From the NCBI GenBank assembly GCA_028554645.1, contig JAQOOI010000061.1:496001-560000 (forward strand): DNA of 64,000 bases. Reading direction: 5' to 3'. How positions within the stretch are numbered: the stretch's first letter is position 1; each line of letters starts with the position of its first letter. The notes beneath the pieces were generated by a model. That model ran no database searches. It was not told the origin of the DNA and was given only the letters and a program-made list of their open reading frames with translations. Positions 24,007 to 36,900 of this stretch are shown here, in pieces. The position numbers and the translations under genes are program-made. The stretch comes from Omphalotus guepiniiformis (Eukaryota > Basidiomycota > Agaricomycetes > Agaricales > Omphalotaceae).

Positions 24007-26507
24007 ATGACGAGTGCGAAAGTGAAGACGAAACCGACGCTGGAAGGCAAGAAGCTTTACCGGACGATTAATTTCGTTGCGGGGTTGGCTATATTTTTGT
24101 GAGTTTACGATTTCGTCTGGCGTCTTATGTTTTCGTTTGATCTCATTACTTGATGAAAATACGTAGCTTTGGATACGACCAAGGAATGATGGGAGGTGTA
24201 AATACATCTCCAGATTACGTTCGCGTCATGGGATTGGGAACTTCCTCGTATGAAGGTACTTCGGAAGGCTATGTTGTAACGATAACAAAACCTACGAGAC
24301 AAGGAGGAATCGTCAGTAGTGCGTATCAATCCACATCATACTCACCAACTGGCTTCTTACTCGTATTTTGCGAACAAAGTCTATTACCTAGGAACCTTGA
24401 TTGGATGTGTCTTGGGAGGGATCATCGGAGATAGACTTGGTCGTCTCAGGACAATGCTGATCGGAGGAATTTGGGTTTGCTTGGGTGCAACATTACAATG
24501 CTCAGCCCAGAATATAGCATGGTATGTGTTTCGTTCTGTGAAAAAGTCTTGAGTTTAACTCTAAGAATACAATGAAAAAAAAAAAAAAATTAGGATGCTT
24601 TGCGCCCGTGTCATCAACGGAATAGGAACTGGGTTTCTGAATGCCATCGTGCCCGTATGGAGTGCGGAGGTGGCTACTCATACATCAAGAGGTGCTGTAA
24701 CCTTTAATACGTTTTATACCAGTCTCGCACCTACAACTCGTTCATATAATCATTTCATTTACAGGCGCTTTCATTGCTATGGAATTCACACTGAACATAT
24801 TCGGTGTAGTCGTTGCGTATTGGTTAGAGTTTGGACTTGGATTCGTCGGAGATGGCCGTTCGCAAGTTAGATGGAGGTTTCCTATCGCATTTCAGATTGT
24901 TCCGGTCCTCGCGTTCATGGTGAGTGAGCATTCTAACTTATTGCATTGCATGATCCGCTTCTCTGTGTTTCCCCTCTCTAAACGGTGGAACCTTTTCCCC
25001 TTCCTGTCAGGCTGCGCTATATTGGATGCCCGAGTCTCCTCGGTGGCTCATCAAAGCAGGTCGCGTAGAAGAAGCGAAAGATATCCTCCGTCGCCTACGT
25101 GCGACTGAAACTTCCAACGCAGACGAATCCGGAGAGAAAGGTCACGGCCCAGCAGATTCAGAATTCAACTCTATCCTCGAAGTCGTCAAACTTGAGAATA
25201 AACACTCGAAGATGAATAGTTATTGGAATATGTTTTGGGGGATTGGTTCGGGAGATTTACATATTGCGAGAAGGGTGCAGTTGTCGATTTGGCTGCAGAT
25301 TGTACAAGAGTGAGGACAGATTTTCTTTTTGCTTTGTTTTTTGCTTTTGCGGTAAAATCATCTTCTGATCGTCTACGTCACTTGATAGATGGGTTGGTAT
25401 AGCTGCAATTACCGTCTACGCCCCTACAATCTTCGCTGGAGCAGGCTATGGCGCTCGCAAGTCTCAATGGCTATCAGGTCTGAACGATGTGAGTCGAATC
25501 CCTATTCTGTCCAACATCACCAAAGCTGAAGTGTGGTACTTTCAAGGTCACTTACATGCTCGCTACCCTTCTGGCCGTCATCACAATCGATAGATGGGGT
25601 CGTCGCGTTGGTTTGTGGTGGGGTGCAGTAGGACAAGGCATTTCACTGGTAAACCCCTCCTTCATTCCACCCTCAAAAGCATTCGTGCTAATTTTATCTT
25701 CCTTCCTCGCTATAGATTCTCGCAGGAGCATTCTCGCGTCTTTTAAAAGACCACCCCGATAAGGCTGCTCAGTACGGTGGTGCCGCAGCATTTTTCGTAT
25801 TCCTATACACTGCGATATTTGGCGCTACATGGCTTACGATTCCTTGGGTATACCCAACCGAGGTGCGTAACGCGCTTGACTCGCTCCTTCCTTCCACTTT
25901 CTCACTAAAGTATTGTATTCTCTTACTTGACAGACTTTCCCACTTCAAGTCCGCGCTAAAGGAAACGCATGGGGTGTTGTTGGTTGGAGTATAGGAAATG
26001 GATGGCTTACGCTCTTGAATCCTATCATGTTCAACAAAATCGGCGAAAAGTAAGTGTTTATGAGTATATCTGTTCATTCCGGATGTCTGACCTGGCACAC
26101 GAATTATATACAGCACTCTCCATATCTTTGGCGCTATCAACTTTTTGACCATTCCCATGGTGTACGCCTTTTACCCCGAGACAGGTACTGTACTCTTTGC
26201 ACATCAGTCCTTCGTGAAACAACCCACTGATATATGTGTCACCGCCCTGTGTATAGCGAACCGCACTTTGGAGGAAATGGACCTTCTTGTATGTCTTGCC
26301 CCATATGTTGCTTCAAAGGCACTAACTCACTCCGATTTTCCTTTGCAGTTCGCGAGTAAGAGCCCCTTCGTCTGGGATGAGGAGAAGACTTTCAAGAAGT
26401 TAAAAGCAGAGATGGAGGCTAGTGGAAAGGGTATAGATGATGTGGTAGAAGGCGATAAGGTTACCCCAAGCGAGACTATAGAAGTTTCGGGAGATATGAA
26501 GCAGTAA
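24007..26507 (+). CDS. MFS sugar transporter-like protein, 13 exons, 554 aa
   Basis: Exons: 24007-24098, 24167-24318, 24380-24521, 24594-24691, 24765-24919, 25011-25309, 25389-25488, 25547-25648, 25716-25862, 25934-26049, 26114-26184, 26257-26288, 26349-26507. Sugar-porter family hallmarks are present: FGYDQGMMGG in the first membrane segment, GGIIGDRLGRLR in the loop between segments 2 and 3, PESPRWL at about 220-226 before the central cytoplasmic loop, TIDRWGRR between segments 8 and 9, and WVYPTETFPLQVRAKG near 425-440. The C-terminus is an acidic cytoplasmic tail. Twelve membrane segments are expected. It likely moves hexoses or a related small carbohydrate by proton symport at the plasma membrane; substrate cannot be read from sequence. 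The second intron uses a GTGCGT donor, chosen because it restores GGIVSIYYLGTLIG. Confidence 0.9.
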
Positions 26508-29500
26508 ATGTTTTTGAATGTGCATTAGATCAATAATAACTTAGTATTTTCTTGGGTTCACGTCGATGGGTCGAGCTAGTGGTCGATAAATTCTGGGAAG
26601 GGAGATATCTGTTGCTAGTTACTAGACCCCTGGGATCCCTGGTTTTCAATGGTTTGTGAAGCAGGAAAATGCGTACCGGAGAATTGGGGAGGGGCGATTC
26701 TAGGCAGCCCAGGTCGCCACGTGATGAATGCATATACTCTCTCCACCTTGATTCTGTACCATGATGTTCTTTCGTCCAAAACACTCAATATGGGACCCTG
26801 CACTTATCGCCCTATTCTCTACCCCACAAGTAAGCTCAGCTGAGCCTTGAACGGTATCTGAAGCCGGATCTTGTGAAGCTTTCGCGATTCCATTGACATA
26901 GACGCGAATAAACACCCTCAACGTTCGTCGCAAGGGGCCAGCAATTGCAAATTCGTGTCTACTCAAAGTTCATCAACAGCTGCTTCATGTTCTCTCAATG
27001 ATATCAAGGGGGTATTGCTGCATGTGCATGGATCATCACTTGACTTGGGACTTTGGATACAACTTGAAATGAAAGACTTGAGAAAGGAAGTTGAGAATCA
27101 TCCATCGTTGTTCTGTAGCTTCTGAGGGGAATGCGACGTCATAACCAAACACGATAAGAATGTGGGTTAGTTTCTTTCCTTTGCAATGAATTTATACAGG
27201 GAAGTTAATGGATTCAACTTTAGGTCTAGCCTGGCAGGAGATGCAAGATGCAAGATGGAATGAATTCTTGATAGTTCGGAAGTTGAAGGAAGTGTAGCTG
27301 CGTGTTTGGACTAGTGGACGCCGGCGTATTTCATCCTCCATCTTATCCAGTTTCAGCTTCTCACATTCACATCCCGGACCCTCAATCGCGTGACTCCACG
27401 AAAGGGAGATATCGAGGGCACTTGCGATTTCTTTCAATTCAATATTGTTTCAAATCGCCCTCAAACTGCTGCCCAACTTGCCAACAGGACCAACTCGTGT
27501 TCAACTGGAATGATGGTTCCCCTCCGATCTCGGATCGGTCAATTCATACTTGGACTGTCACGACTGTGCAATGACGTGCTAAATTTACACCTAGGTCGAC
27601 TCATGGAAGGATGAACTCGTCACTTGAGGTGGCTACCATACCACTCATCATAACCTGGTTCCCTTGAACAGGAGGTCCAAGTCTTCTTCGAGTCCTCGCT
27701 CTCATCGATCGTACTGTGTGGGACGAAAAAAACCGGCAGAGGGGGAATAATGCGGTCTAGATATTCAGAAGGATTCGTTATGCTGGTTAGAAGGACTCGG
27801 ATGACGATTGGTGACAATAACTTTTCTATAACGATTCTCTTCTGAACAAACAACAGGACAGGGTACTTGTATATGGGGGTGTCGTGCGGGGGTGAGGCAG
27901 AAGAGTTATGGCTTGTGTAGGATCTCGTGCGTTTCACCGGGACGACCTGTCGTCCTTGATAATGGGGTCGAGGAGGAGGGAGCCGCCGGCCCTTCGTTCC
28001 GTGCAGAAATAGCTGGATCTTCTCTTGCTACTCCTTCGGTTTAGTCCATAATTCAACGTTCTACCCGCGTGAACGGTCTGGTAACGGTCTGAGTACTCAG
28101 GTGCTCCAGCACCGGTCCTGAACCAATGGTTTCTTTGCACGAGAAGCATTCCCTGAGTGTGCTTTTGCATGAGGGGTTTCTTCATGGCACATATCCTTTT
28201 TCTTCTACTACGAAGTCAACTGACGCTGCCCTATTTACCCCAATATTGAAGACCCTTGCAACACTCCCTTCGAATTCGATAGCTGGGAAAATCATTCGGC
28301 CTAGAACGGTCAGTTATCTACCTCAATTATAATTTGCTGTGCCTTCTAGCACCAAAACACCATCGTCCAAACGTCCAAATTCGGGTTAGCTCAAACAGCT
28401 ATTGGTCGATATTCTTTCCTGGCGTTTCATGCTTGCTTGGCTTTACATACAATTCATTTCATCAAGAATTCAAGACACAGCCCTAGCAATCAATGTGTTT
28501 GCTAAATAACGAAGCGCAGACAAAGATATCAATCATTCTTCAAAGTTGTTTGTTTCTAGGCTAGCTTCTTCCCTCTTCCCACCCCACATGCAGGAATCTG
28601 AGTCCTACATATCTGACACTTTATTGAATTGACAGGGCAGCCAGGAAGATTCGACTCGTCGTTCCTGTATGTACTTACCGATGGATATTAAAGAACAATG
28701 ATCTTCGCGAATCACGATTTTCCATTTGTTTGTTTATTGAGTTGGTGGAGTGAGATAGATCCCCGGCGGAAGGGGTTTGTCTCTCTCCGAGTCACAAAGG
28801 AATCTACATAGGGAATCTGTTACGGTCGTACATACTCCCTAGGGCCCAAGTATCTGGTAATTGTAATTGCATACTGAAACATCTTGAAAATACCGTACTT
28901 CTATGAAAACGGCGCTTTAAATCCAAGTGAAGTTTTGTGTTCTTTGGACGGTAGGAGGCACCAGGGAAACTTGTGGTGTGGACCAATTGGGAGGAAGTAA
29001 CTTGGACCTCCACCTCATCACCGCTTCTACATACTCACGCCCAGATGGACGTGAGCTCTAGAGATGAGGGGCATGCGTATAGCGAATAAGACTATCATGT
29101 ATGTTGATACTTGGGAAATCCTAAAGATATTGTATATACATAAAACAGCTCCAATGTGATTGACGAGTTCGAATCCAACTTCCTTCCTTCCTTCCATTCT
29201 TGATGCACTTCACATTTTTGTTGGCCAAACCAAACTTCGACAAGTTCTGAACCTGTGAGATCTCTGACCTGTTTTAGCACTGTATATTCTTTGAATAGAC
29301 AAAGTCCACCCTCTGGATTCTCCGAGAATTACACGCCATTCCTGACTTGCATTTCTACATTTCTATGTATCATGAATCATGATGGAGAAGTTCTGCTAAG
29401 TCTGATCAATTTCATGTTATGACATACACTATACACTTCGCGGGAGGTCTTTTCGCCCACAATGGTGCTTCTATCATATACATACTCTTAGTGCAGGAAG

Positions 29501-30689
29501 ACATAGAAGAAAAATGTTTCACCCTTGACGCCAGCACATAGTAAGTACTTACGAAGGGGTTCATCCAGTTACACCATCTAGAATGACACATTTATTGTGG
29601 GGCTCAATCGCGGAAACCCTTCGCGTATTTTACAGATGATAAAGCAAGGTCGGTGGTACACAATTACTAACGCGTAAGTATTAAACTGTGTCAAGGAAAA
29701 AATGAGACAAGGCGAGGCAATGAGATGTGGAAACAGCCTGGGACGGAAAAAGCAAAAGGGAAAGAAAAAAATGTTCAAGATACGTATGTAAGATGATACA
29801 AAAGGAATAACACTTTGTATGGGATTCTTCTTTGACTGGGTGTGAGAGAAAAAAGAGAGAGAGAGAAAATAATAGATAGGGCGAGAGCAGAGTCAGGTGC
29901 GTGCGTGCGATATGTATTGTGAAGTGAAGAGAAAGAAGTCGTTATGAGCAGACGGATGGATGCTGGCGAGACCTCGAGAGCAATGCGACAGAACAATAAG
30001 GGGTGGGTGAGGTTGGATGTCTGAATGCGCATCTAAATTAAAAGAGAAAATATGCCACAGGTCGAAAATGAAAGTGAAATAAATATAGTGTGTGTGATGG
30101 CGACACAAGGGTAAGAATTCACAAAGAAGAGCAAGTGGGAGGGAAGGGAAAGTGGAAAAGAGGGGTAAATGCAACTAGACCGCGGTGAATTGATATGGAT
30201 GGATGAATGCAAAGGAACAGGTTACTTCTGATACTGCTCATACACGCGTATTTTAATCATGAGCAATAAGAAAAAAAATGAAAAAAGAAATTACAAACTT
30301 CCAGTCCTAATAACCAAGGATCGGACCGGCAATCCCGATGATAATGAGATTGGAATACAGGAAACGAGGCAACAGGCACGGGCAGCAAAACAGCTGAGCA
30401 GGGCATAGGGCATAGGGGGGAGGGAGCATATGGCATAAACACAACAGAAGAGGGGCGTCGGAGCAAGAGAGGAATGGGGACAAAGACACGATGCAAAGCA
30501 TGTTAACAACGATTGTTGAAACCGTCAGATGATTGGCGCGAAACCCGCTTCCTTGATTTGTTCGTATCGGAAGCTAAGACGTTGCGAGGCCAAAGCCATG
30601 AGGCAAAGCGGTCTTGATAACCCTTCGGATCTTCCCAAGCCTTCCACCCGCCTGTCCAAAAACGATAAGCCTCTGGAGCGAGCGAGCCT
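26508..30689. other. 4.2-kb intergenic region, no supported gene
   Basis: Contains short TTCC and GA-rich simple repeats and the presumed 3' untranslated region of the GATA gene toward 30.7 kb. Open frames (for example 27302-27574) are short and lack recognisable domains. Confidence 0.5.
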
Positions 30690-33600
30690 TTAGTAAATTC
30701 GCATATCCGACCCATAATCCTGCGAGACATAATAATGATTATTGTTGCCATTATTATTCGATCCCGACCGTTCATTCGAACCCGAATTTGAACCATTCCC
30801 ATTCGAACCCGACTCATCCGGAAGAATCATCGGGGGGTGCAAATACGTCGAAAACAACGCATCATCATCATGACTCTGCATCAACGGCGGGTGCAAATAA
30901 TCCATAGGCGAATCTTCCGAACCCGACGAAGGAAGAATCATAGGCGGGTGAAACCCATGCGCATCATTGTTGTTATCCTGCATCATCATCGGCGGATGCC
31001 AAAATGCGTTCGCCGCAGATCCACGAAAGACCTGGTTCGGAACATACGAAGTCGGAGTAGACGCAGACGGGAAAGTACTAAACGGGAACTCTGAAGAAAG
31101 TGAGATCGACGATCGTTGTGAATGAGAGGTAGCCGATGAGGTCGTGGAATACCCATCTGTATAGGAACTATACGAGACAGCGGACGAAGGGGGCTCAGAA
31201 GCAGAATCAGTCGACATGCGTCGGCGCTTCGTCGTCCTCGGACTCATGCTCAGATCCACGTCAAGATCGACAGAAGCAAAAGGAAGAGGGTCCATAGAGG
31301 TAAACGAATGCTGATACAAGTGATCAGGGTGGTAAGGTCCCGGGAACTGGAAGCTGAACACATTCTGGTACAAGCTCGCATTAGACGCCCCTGTAGCATT
31401 CGCAGAATTGGCACCAGAGTTTCCTCCCCCTGTCGAGTTATTGTTTTGGGCGGTATCGGGACCTAGAGCACCAAGGAGCTCACTCTGAGTTCCTTGATGG
31501 TAATCGCTTTCTTCCGCAGAGCTGATACCGCCGTAGTCGTAGTTAAGCTGCGGGGTGACGGTGGAAGAATCTGGAGCGAGAGTAGGAGACGATTCACGTG
31601 CTGGGGAGGCACGTCGAGAGACGCCAGGACTGGCGGAAGGCGTTTCCGCTAGAGCCCCATTGGCAGCACGACGAGCATCGTGCCTCGAACGTTTACGAAT
31701 TACGTCGGACTTCATAGAGATCGGACGCGCAGAACCGTGAAGCTTGTAATAAAGACCACATCTAAACGAAATGAAACAATCAATATTATTGAATGAAATG
31801 AACAATGCTATGCAAAAACTTACGCGTTACAAACAGTCTTTCCTTCATCATCTTTCCTCCATAGAGGCGTAGCAGTAGTGTGGCAGTTATAACATTGGGC
31901 TTTGTTGATAAACGTTAACGTGTGTGAGACGAGATAAGAGAACGCAAAGTCGACTAACCCATGACCTCGACAGTTTCTTGCCTCGGGGTAGACTGCGTTC
32001 TACCCTCACCATGCGTATTCCTCATTGTCTTGGGTCGAGGGCGTTTATGCTACACAAAGCGCAGGAGAAAAAGCCCCATATAAATCAGCCTATTGCCCAG
32101 ATAAAGAACGTAAAAAAACGATCCACCTACCAGCTTACAGTAAAGCCCACACGCATTACAATTCAACTCGTCATTCAAACCTCTTCTCCAAAGTGGCGTA
32201 TGAGTCGCACCACAATTCGAGCACTCGGCCTTCTGCCCACCAGGTGCACTGTTATTGTTCAAACTCGCAGCCCCACCACCAGACTTCAACACAGAAGAGT
32301 TAAGGGAGGTAGCCGTCGCTCCTGGTACACTCGATGTTCGACCAGAAACACTACCACCCGAAGTACGCACGGTGAGATGCGGACGAGGGGTGTTGGATCG
32401 TGCGCCGGCGAACGAGGTCGCTCGCGAGGCAGCGAGGTTGCCTTTTGAAGGAAGAGCAGCGGGTTTACTCGAAAACTCCTTGACAGGTTGAGGACTTGCG
32501 TTCGAGATGGGTGGAACACTGCTGAGGGTCGTAGTAGACATCAAATCGACTGAGTCACTACCCTCGTCATCACTGTCGACATCAGCCGCACTGCTGTCAT
32601 CAGCGTCCGAAGTATCGAAACTGCCTCCACCAATCTGACCGAATGTCGAACCAGAAACGGTAGTGATGGGCACAGACTGCATGACGACGTCGTTATTTTG
32701 AAGATAGTTGGAGTTGGTATTGGGGAGATAGAACGTCGCTGTATCCGGGGTGCCCTGAGGGTTGTTGTTGTTGTTGTTGGAGGCGGGGGAATTGGAAGAA
32801 TTGTCGTTATGCTCCTCATCGTTCCCGTTCTGATTCTCAGACAAGCTGGAGGAAGCGAAGAACGTAGGAGACCAAGGCCTAGGGCTGTCAACACCATTGA
32901 GAAGCTCGTCGAGAGGCAACTCAATGGTGGGCCGAGGAATGCTAAAACCGTCATGGTCGTTATTGCTATGATTCGAAGGGCCAAGCCCTTCGCCGTAGTT
33001 CATGCGAGTCGTGAGAGTGGGTGATGGATACAGTAATGCAGTTGGGCCGAAATCATTGGAGAACAGAGGTGGAAAACGCAGAGATTGAGAAACATTGTGA
33101 TTATCGTTAGATGATTCGAGAGTGAAGGAAATAGAAGTAGAGTCAAAATTGTGGGATCTTCGGCCGCGTTGAGTAAGAGGTGGGTCCTTGTCGTTCGCAT
33201 CTTCATCTGCGACAACAACCATTTGATCGTCGGCCTTGATGTCTGCTCCGGTAGAGCCACGAACGCCACCCCGGGGGCGTTTGTTGAATTCCGGAGAAGG
33301 TTTAAGGTCTGGCTTCTTGACAGGCTGACTGCTCACTGGGGTTGGCTGGTCAACGCTGAATGTGAATTGCATCCGCTTGATGGTACCCGGTTGCGCGTTC
33401 TGGCTGGCCTCTCGATTGCGCTCCTTCTCCACCGCTCGTTGGCGAATCATGTCCGTGGAAGGATTGCGTCTGAAGTCGGGGGCCTCGAGCTCTTCAATAC
33501 TCCTAAAAACACGGAAGCAAAAAAAAAAAGTCAGGTCAGAAAAAAATCAGGGCAAAGGGTTATTTAGGGACTAAATGACTCACCTTCCTTTCTCCTTGTC

Positions 33601-33968
33601 CAACTTGTCGCCCATGCATTTAGAAAGTTTCTTGAACTCTCTCTTGGATTTAGCATTGTCGGTGTCGACCATGAGGTTCTGGAGATGCCATAGCCTCCAG
33701 CTCAAGTTCTCGAGCCTTTGTCCTTGCTCGAGGTAACTAGCGACCTTGGTGCAAACCTTCCAGGGCAAGAAGTCAGCTAAATGAGCGCATACAAAACCCG
33801 AAAACAAACCTTCCAGGTCTTTGTCAAAGACTCGACATCGCCGAGGTTGCTGAACGCAACAAAAGACTTGTTACCCTATTGAAAGAAAGAAAAAATAAGC
33901 CGAATGTCGAGGCAGCCGTCGTGCCAAGCAGAACCGACTTTGAACTTGAGATTGAGGATGGAGGGCAT
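30690..33968 (-). CDS. Two-finger GATA transcription factor with AreA-type N-terminal domain, seven exons, 959 aa
   Basis: Exons: 33968-33939, 33875-33810, 33756-33584, 33502-32131, 32049-31959, 31899-31824, 31761-30690. The N-terminus (about residues 11-60) has VCTKVASYLEQGQRLENLSW followed by RLWHLQNLM, the GATA_AreA/DUF1752 domain found in nitrogen-type GATA activators. Two Cys4 zinc fingers follow: CSNCGATHTPLW...CNACGLYCKL at about 517-547 and CYNCHTTATPLW...CNACGLYYKL from about 580, both with 17-residue loops. The second is followed by HGSARPISMKSDVIRKRSRH, the AreA-like basic tail. The linker of about 32 residues has no cysteines, unlike Fep1/SreA iron regulators. The C-terminus is Asn/Ser-rich with four HPP(M/L) repeats. 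Acts in the nucleus on GATA sites; nitrogen control is the likely role by family, not shown here. Confidence 0.9.
33757..33809 (-). repeat. 53-nt intron bounded by a 13-bp direct repeat
   Basis: The second intron of the GATA gene. The 13-bp sequence CCTGGAAGGTTTG (minus strand) occurs at both ends, at 33805-33817 and 33752-33764, each copy spanning a splice junction (AAG|GT). Confidence 0.7.
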
Positions 33969-36900
33969 GTACAAAGAGCTTTCGATAAGAGCAGCAGTCG
34001 TAAAGCAGAGAGAACTTGAATTCGAGTGATAAGTAGGCGAGCAAGCTTAAGTCTCCTCCAAAATAAGGTAGCCCACGTTGCTTACCAGATATCAAATTAG
34101 TTTTATTATTATTTAATTTCCTTAATGTTTTTATTTGAAACTCCGCTGAACATATCCTCTTCATGTCCTGTGCTTCTCCTTTTCGTTTCCCTTCACAGTA
34201 GTCTGTTCAGTAACGTGTATCAGTCTAGATACATACAAACTTTTTTTTCAATCATATTCGCCCCCAGATTCAAAGGTTAATTCCACTTTTTTTTACTTCT
34301 CTTTCGTACCGAATTCCCGTAGCTCGCTTTACCGGATCCCCAAGAGTGCAAATTCTCTGATCTCAACATCAAAAACTGACTGGGGGGGCACCAGATGCAT
34401 CCCTTTGTTCCATCGTAACTTTCTACATCTTCCAGCCGTTTTTCGGCATCCCAAGCCCCTACCTCACCGAGTTCAACACGTGTTGGCATGTGAGCTGTGT
34501 GGAGATGTCATCCCTTCATGGCCGCCAGTCATCCAATTACAATCCGGCTCGTACATAGCTCAAAAGCCCCCGGAGCTCAAACTAACTGTTGGAATCTCGG
34601 GATCATAAGGGCAGGCAGGCAGGCTAGCCTCCAAATCGCAATACTTCCCTCTTGTCAGAATCACCGATTTCATTCCGGTTGTTGTAAGTATCGACGTCGT
34701 CTGGGGGTTGAACAACTTGATAAGTGTAAAAGGTACGTTCGCTATTTTCAGTATGGCCTATGGCTCATCATAAACACGTTCCCCTGCCGTCGTCGCGTAG
34801 CTATGTATCCTCCCCACCTTTCGCCTCAAGTTCAATTCAAGGATAGCCGAGTTTGCGGTATTGCGGTAAGATGTGGAACACAGCCCACGTAAGTAATTCA
34901 ATACATATAGTAATCTAAGCGACACTCTCAGTCTCAGGGGCGCGCATCTAGCAAAATGTTCTGGAGGTACAAGGTAAATAAAATGACAAGCGGAAGGGTC
35001 TTATGTACTTATTCTATCTACGCAGGCTTCAACGCCACAGGGCTGACCAGCAAAGCAATTCAGCTTCAGTCCTTGAATGACCCCTCCTCTCCTGACTGTA
35101 AGTATACAACTTACGTCCGATACCTCCGAAATCGGAAAGGTCAGGCCTCTTTGGAAACACTTGTGAGAACATTCTACCGATTTCAAACATCCTGATCCCC
35201 TTGCATCCATACGGTTCACGCTCATAACCCTAAGCCCAAGCTTTCATTATGCCCTTATATCCAGCAAAAAAACGCTAAAAAGAATCGTCTTCCGACAAGT
35301 CGACTCTTCAGCATGTTGTTTTCGAGGATTTGGATCAGAAGAATACATAGAAGGGGAAACAGGAAAACAACGATGACCGCCCCACTGCCTCGAGGCGACG
35401 AGTAACTTCAACTTGAAAGTCAGTCTTTGCTTTCGGACCGCTCACTAAATAGCTACTGAAGCTGTACAGGAGACTAATAGTAATCGTCGACTCCCATCCT
35501 CGTTGTATATGTTGAACAGTAAGTAAGTAATATCTACCTCCGTCTCTGAAAATACATTCATATTTCTCTCTCTCTTCTACTTCTGTCCATCTCCCGCTCA
35601 CAGAAGGTGCTTACCTGCTGTAGCTACCTGTGACTCGATATGGCTTTCCAAGCCTGAAATGCCTGAAGCGCAGCCTTTGCCTCGAGGTGATCCTCGACGC
35701 TCGTCAGAATCCAGAATCCAGATCATTTCTTTTCATTCGATCAAGCGACGGTAATTCCCCTCGGGATGTTCCTTGAAAATACTTTACCGAACCTCTTCCT
35801 ACCTCTTCCGATTTCCAACTCAGACTCTTTGACTCTTTACAGATAAGTAAAGTCTGGCCCTGGATTCGATTCGGATTCGTTCTCCATCGGGCCTTGCCAC
35901 ATACGCGTTTGTCCAAGCTGAATTGCGACGTGGTCCTTTCTCCCTTTGAATGCAATGCAGGATATCAATTCCAAAATTCCAAGTTGATAGTATCGTGAGC
36001 TAAACGCAAATTACATTTGCATCCGACGAAAGTACAACTCGTTATGTTCAGCCCAGAGATCATAGGTTATTTAGAATCCATTACTCAAAGTAAGTATCTC
36101 AAACGAATACTCATACTCTTTCACGAAATGTCTGACGATCTCTTTTGATTTTCGTACCATCCAGACCAGGAGGGTGCTATGTTACTGTCGTCCTTACCCC
36201 TATCCTAAGAAAAACGTGTTCCTTCAAATATCACGGGCTTCCGCTTCTATGGCACCCTTCAGCGCTACAGCTTCAACGTTTCAACTCTTGTCTAGGGCAT
36301 CCCAACACGATGTACCACATCGACGGAAACGGGCGCCCATATCATTCCGCAAGCGTGCGTCCTACACACTGTACATAGCTTGTATCAATGCCATTACGGA
36401 TGGACCACATTACTGTATGGACATTACCACATCCCGCCCCCTCCGACCTTTCGGAGATTGACTCTAAAATGAATTTGCCGATCAGGTCTGCCCCAATGGC
36501 ATGGTCATTTCCTGGATTGTAGGTTGCTTATTGTGTGGCAGCATGGGAAATGCGCTCATTTACCCTCGTCAACCCTGAGGACCTGAAGGAACTGAGGTAC
36601 GTGCGTAAGTACTGCGATGCTATTGCTTATGTCCGCGAAGGGTTCTTCTTGAAGAGGGTTCAGTGTCAAACTAACCTAACCGTTGTAATAATGCGAGTGA
36701 GTGAGTGTTTTAATTCATTCATTGTCAAGCGTATATCCCCGCCTTGAACTCAATGGACTCGCAGATTTCAAACCGGTTAGCTAGCTAGCTCATGGTTCTC
36801 CCCAGTACAAGGATTTCTCAAGTTGGAGTCGAGCGGAATTAGTGATACGAGAGTTTGGAGTTGCAAGAAGGTTTCTCCCGTGAGACTCAATCAAATGAAG

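Noticed and set aside
27302..27614. Overlapping short ORFs with a WNDGSPP-like stretch
   Set aside because: It loosely recalls Ser-rich secreted proteins of fungi, but frames are short, conflicting and lack a signal peptide.
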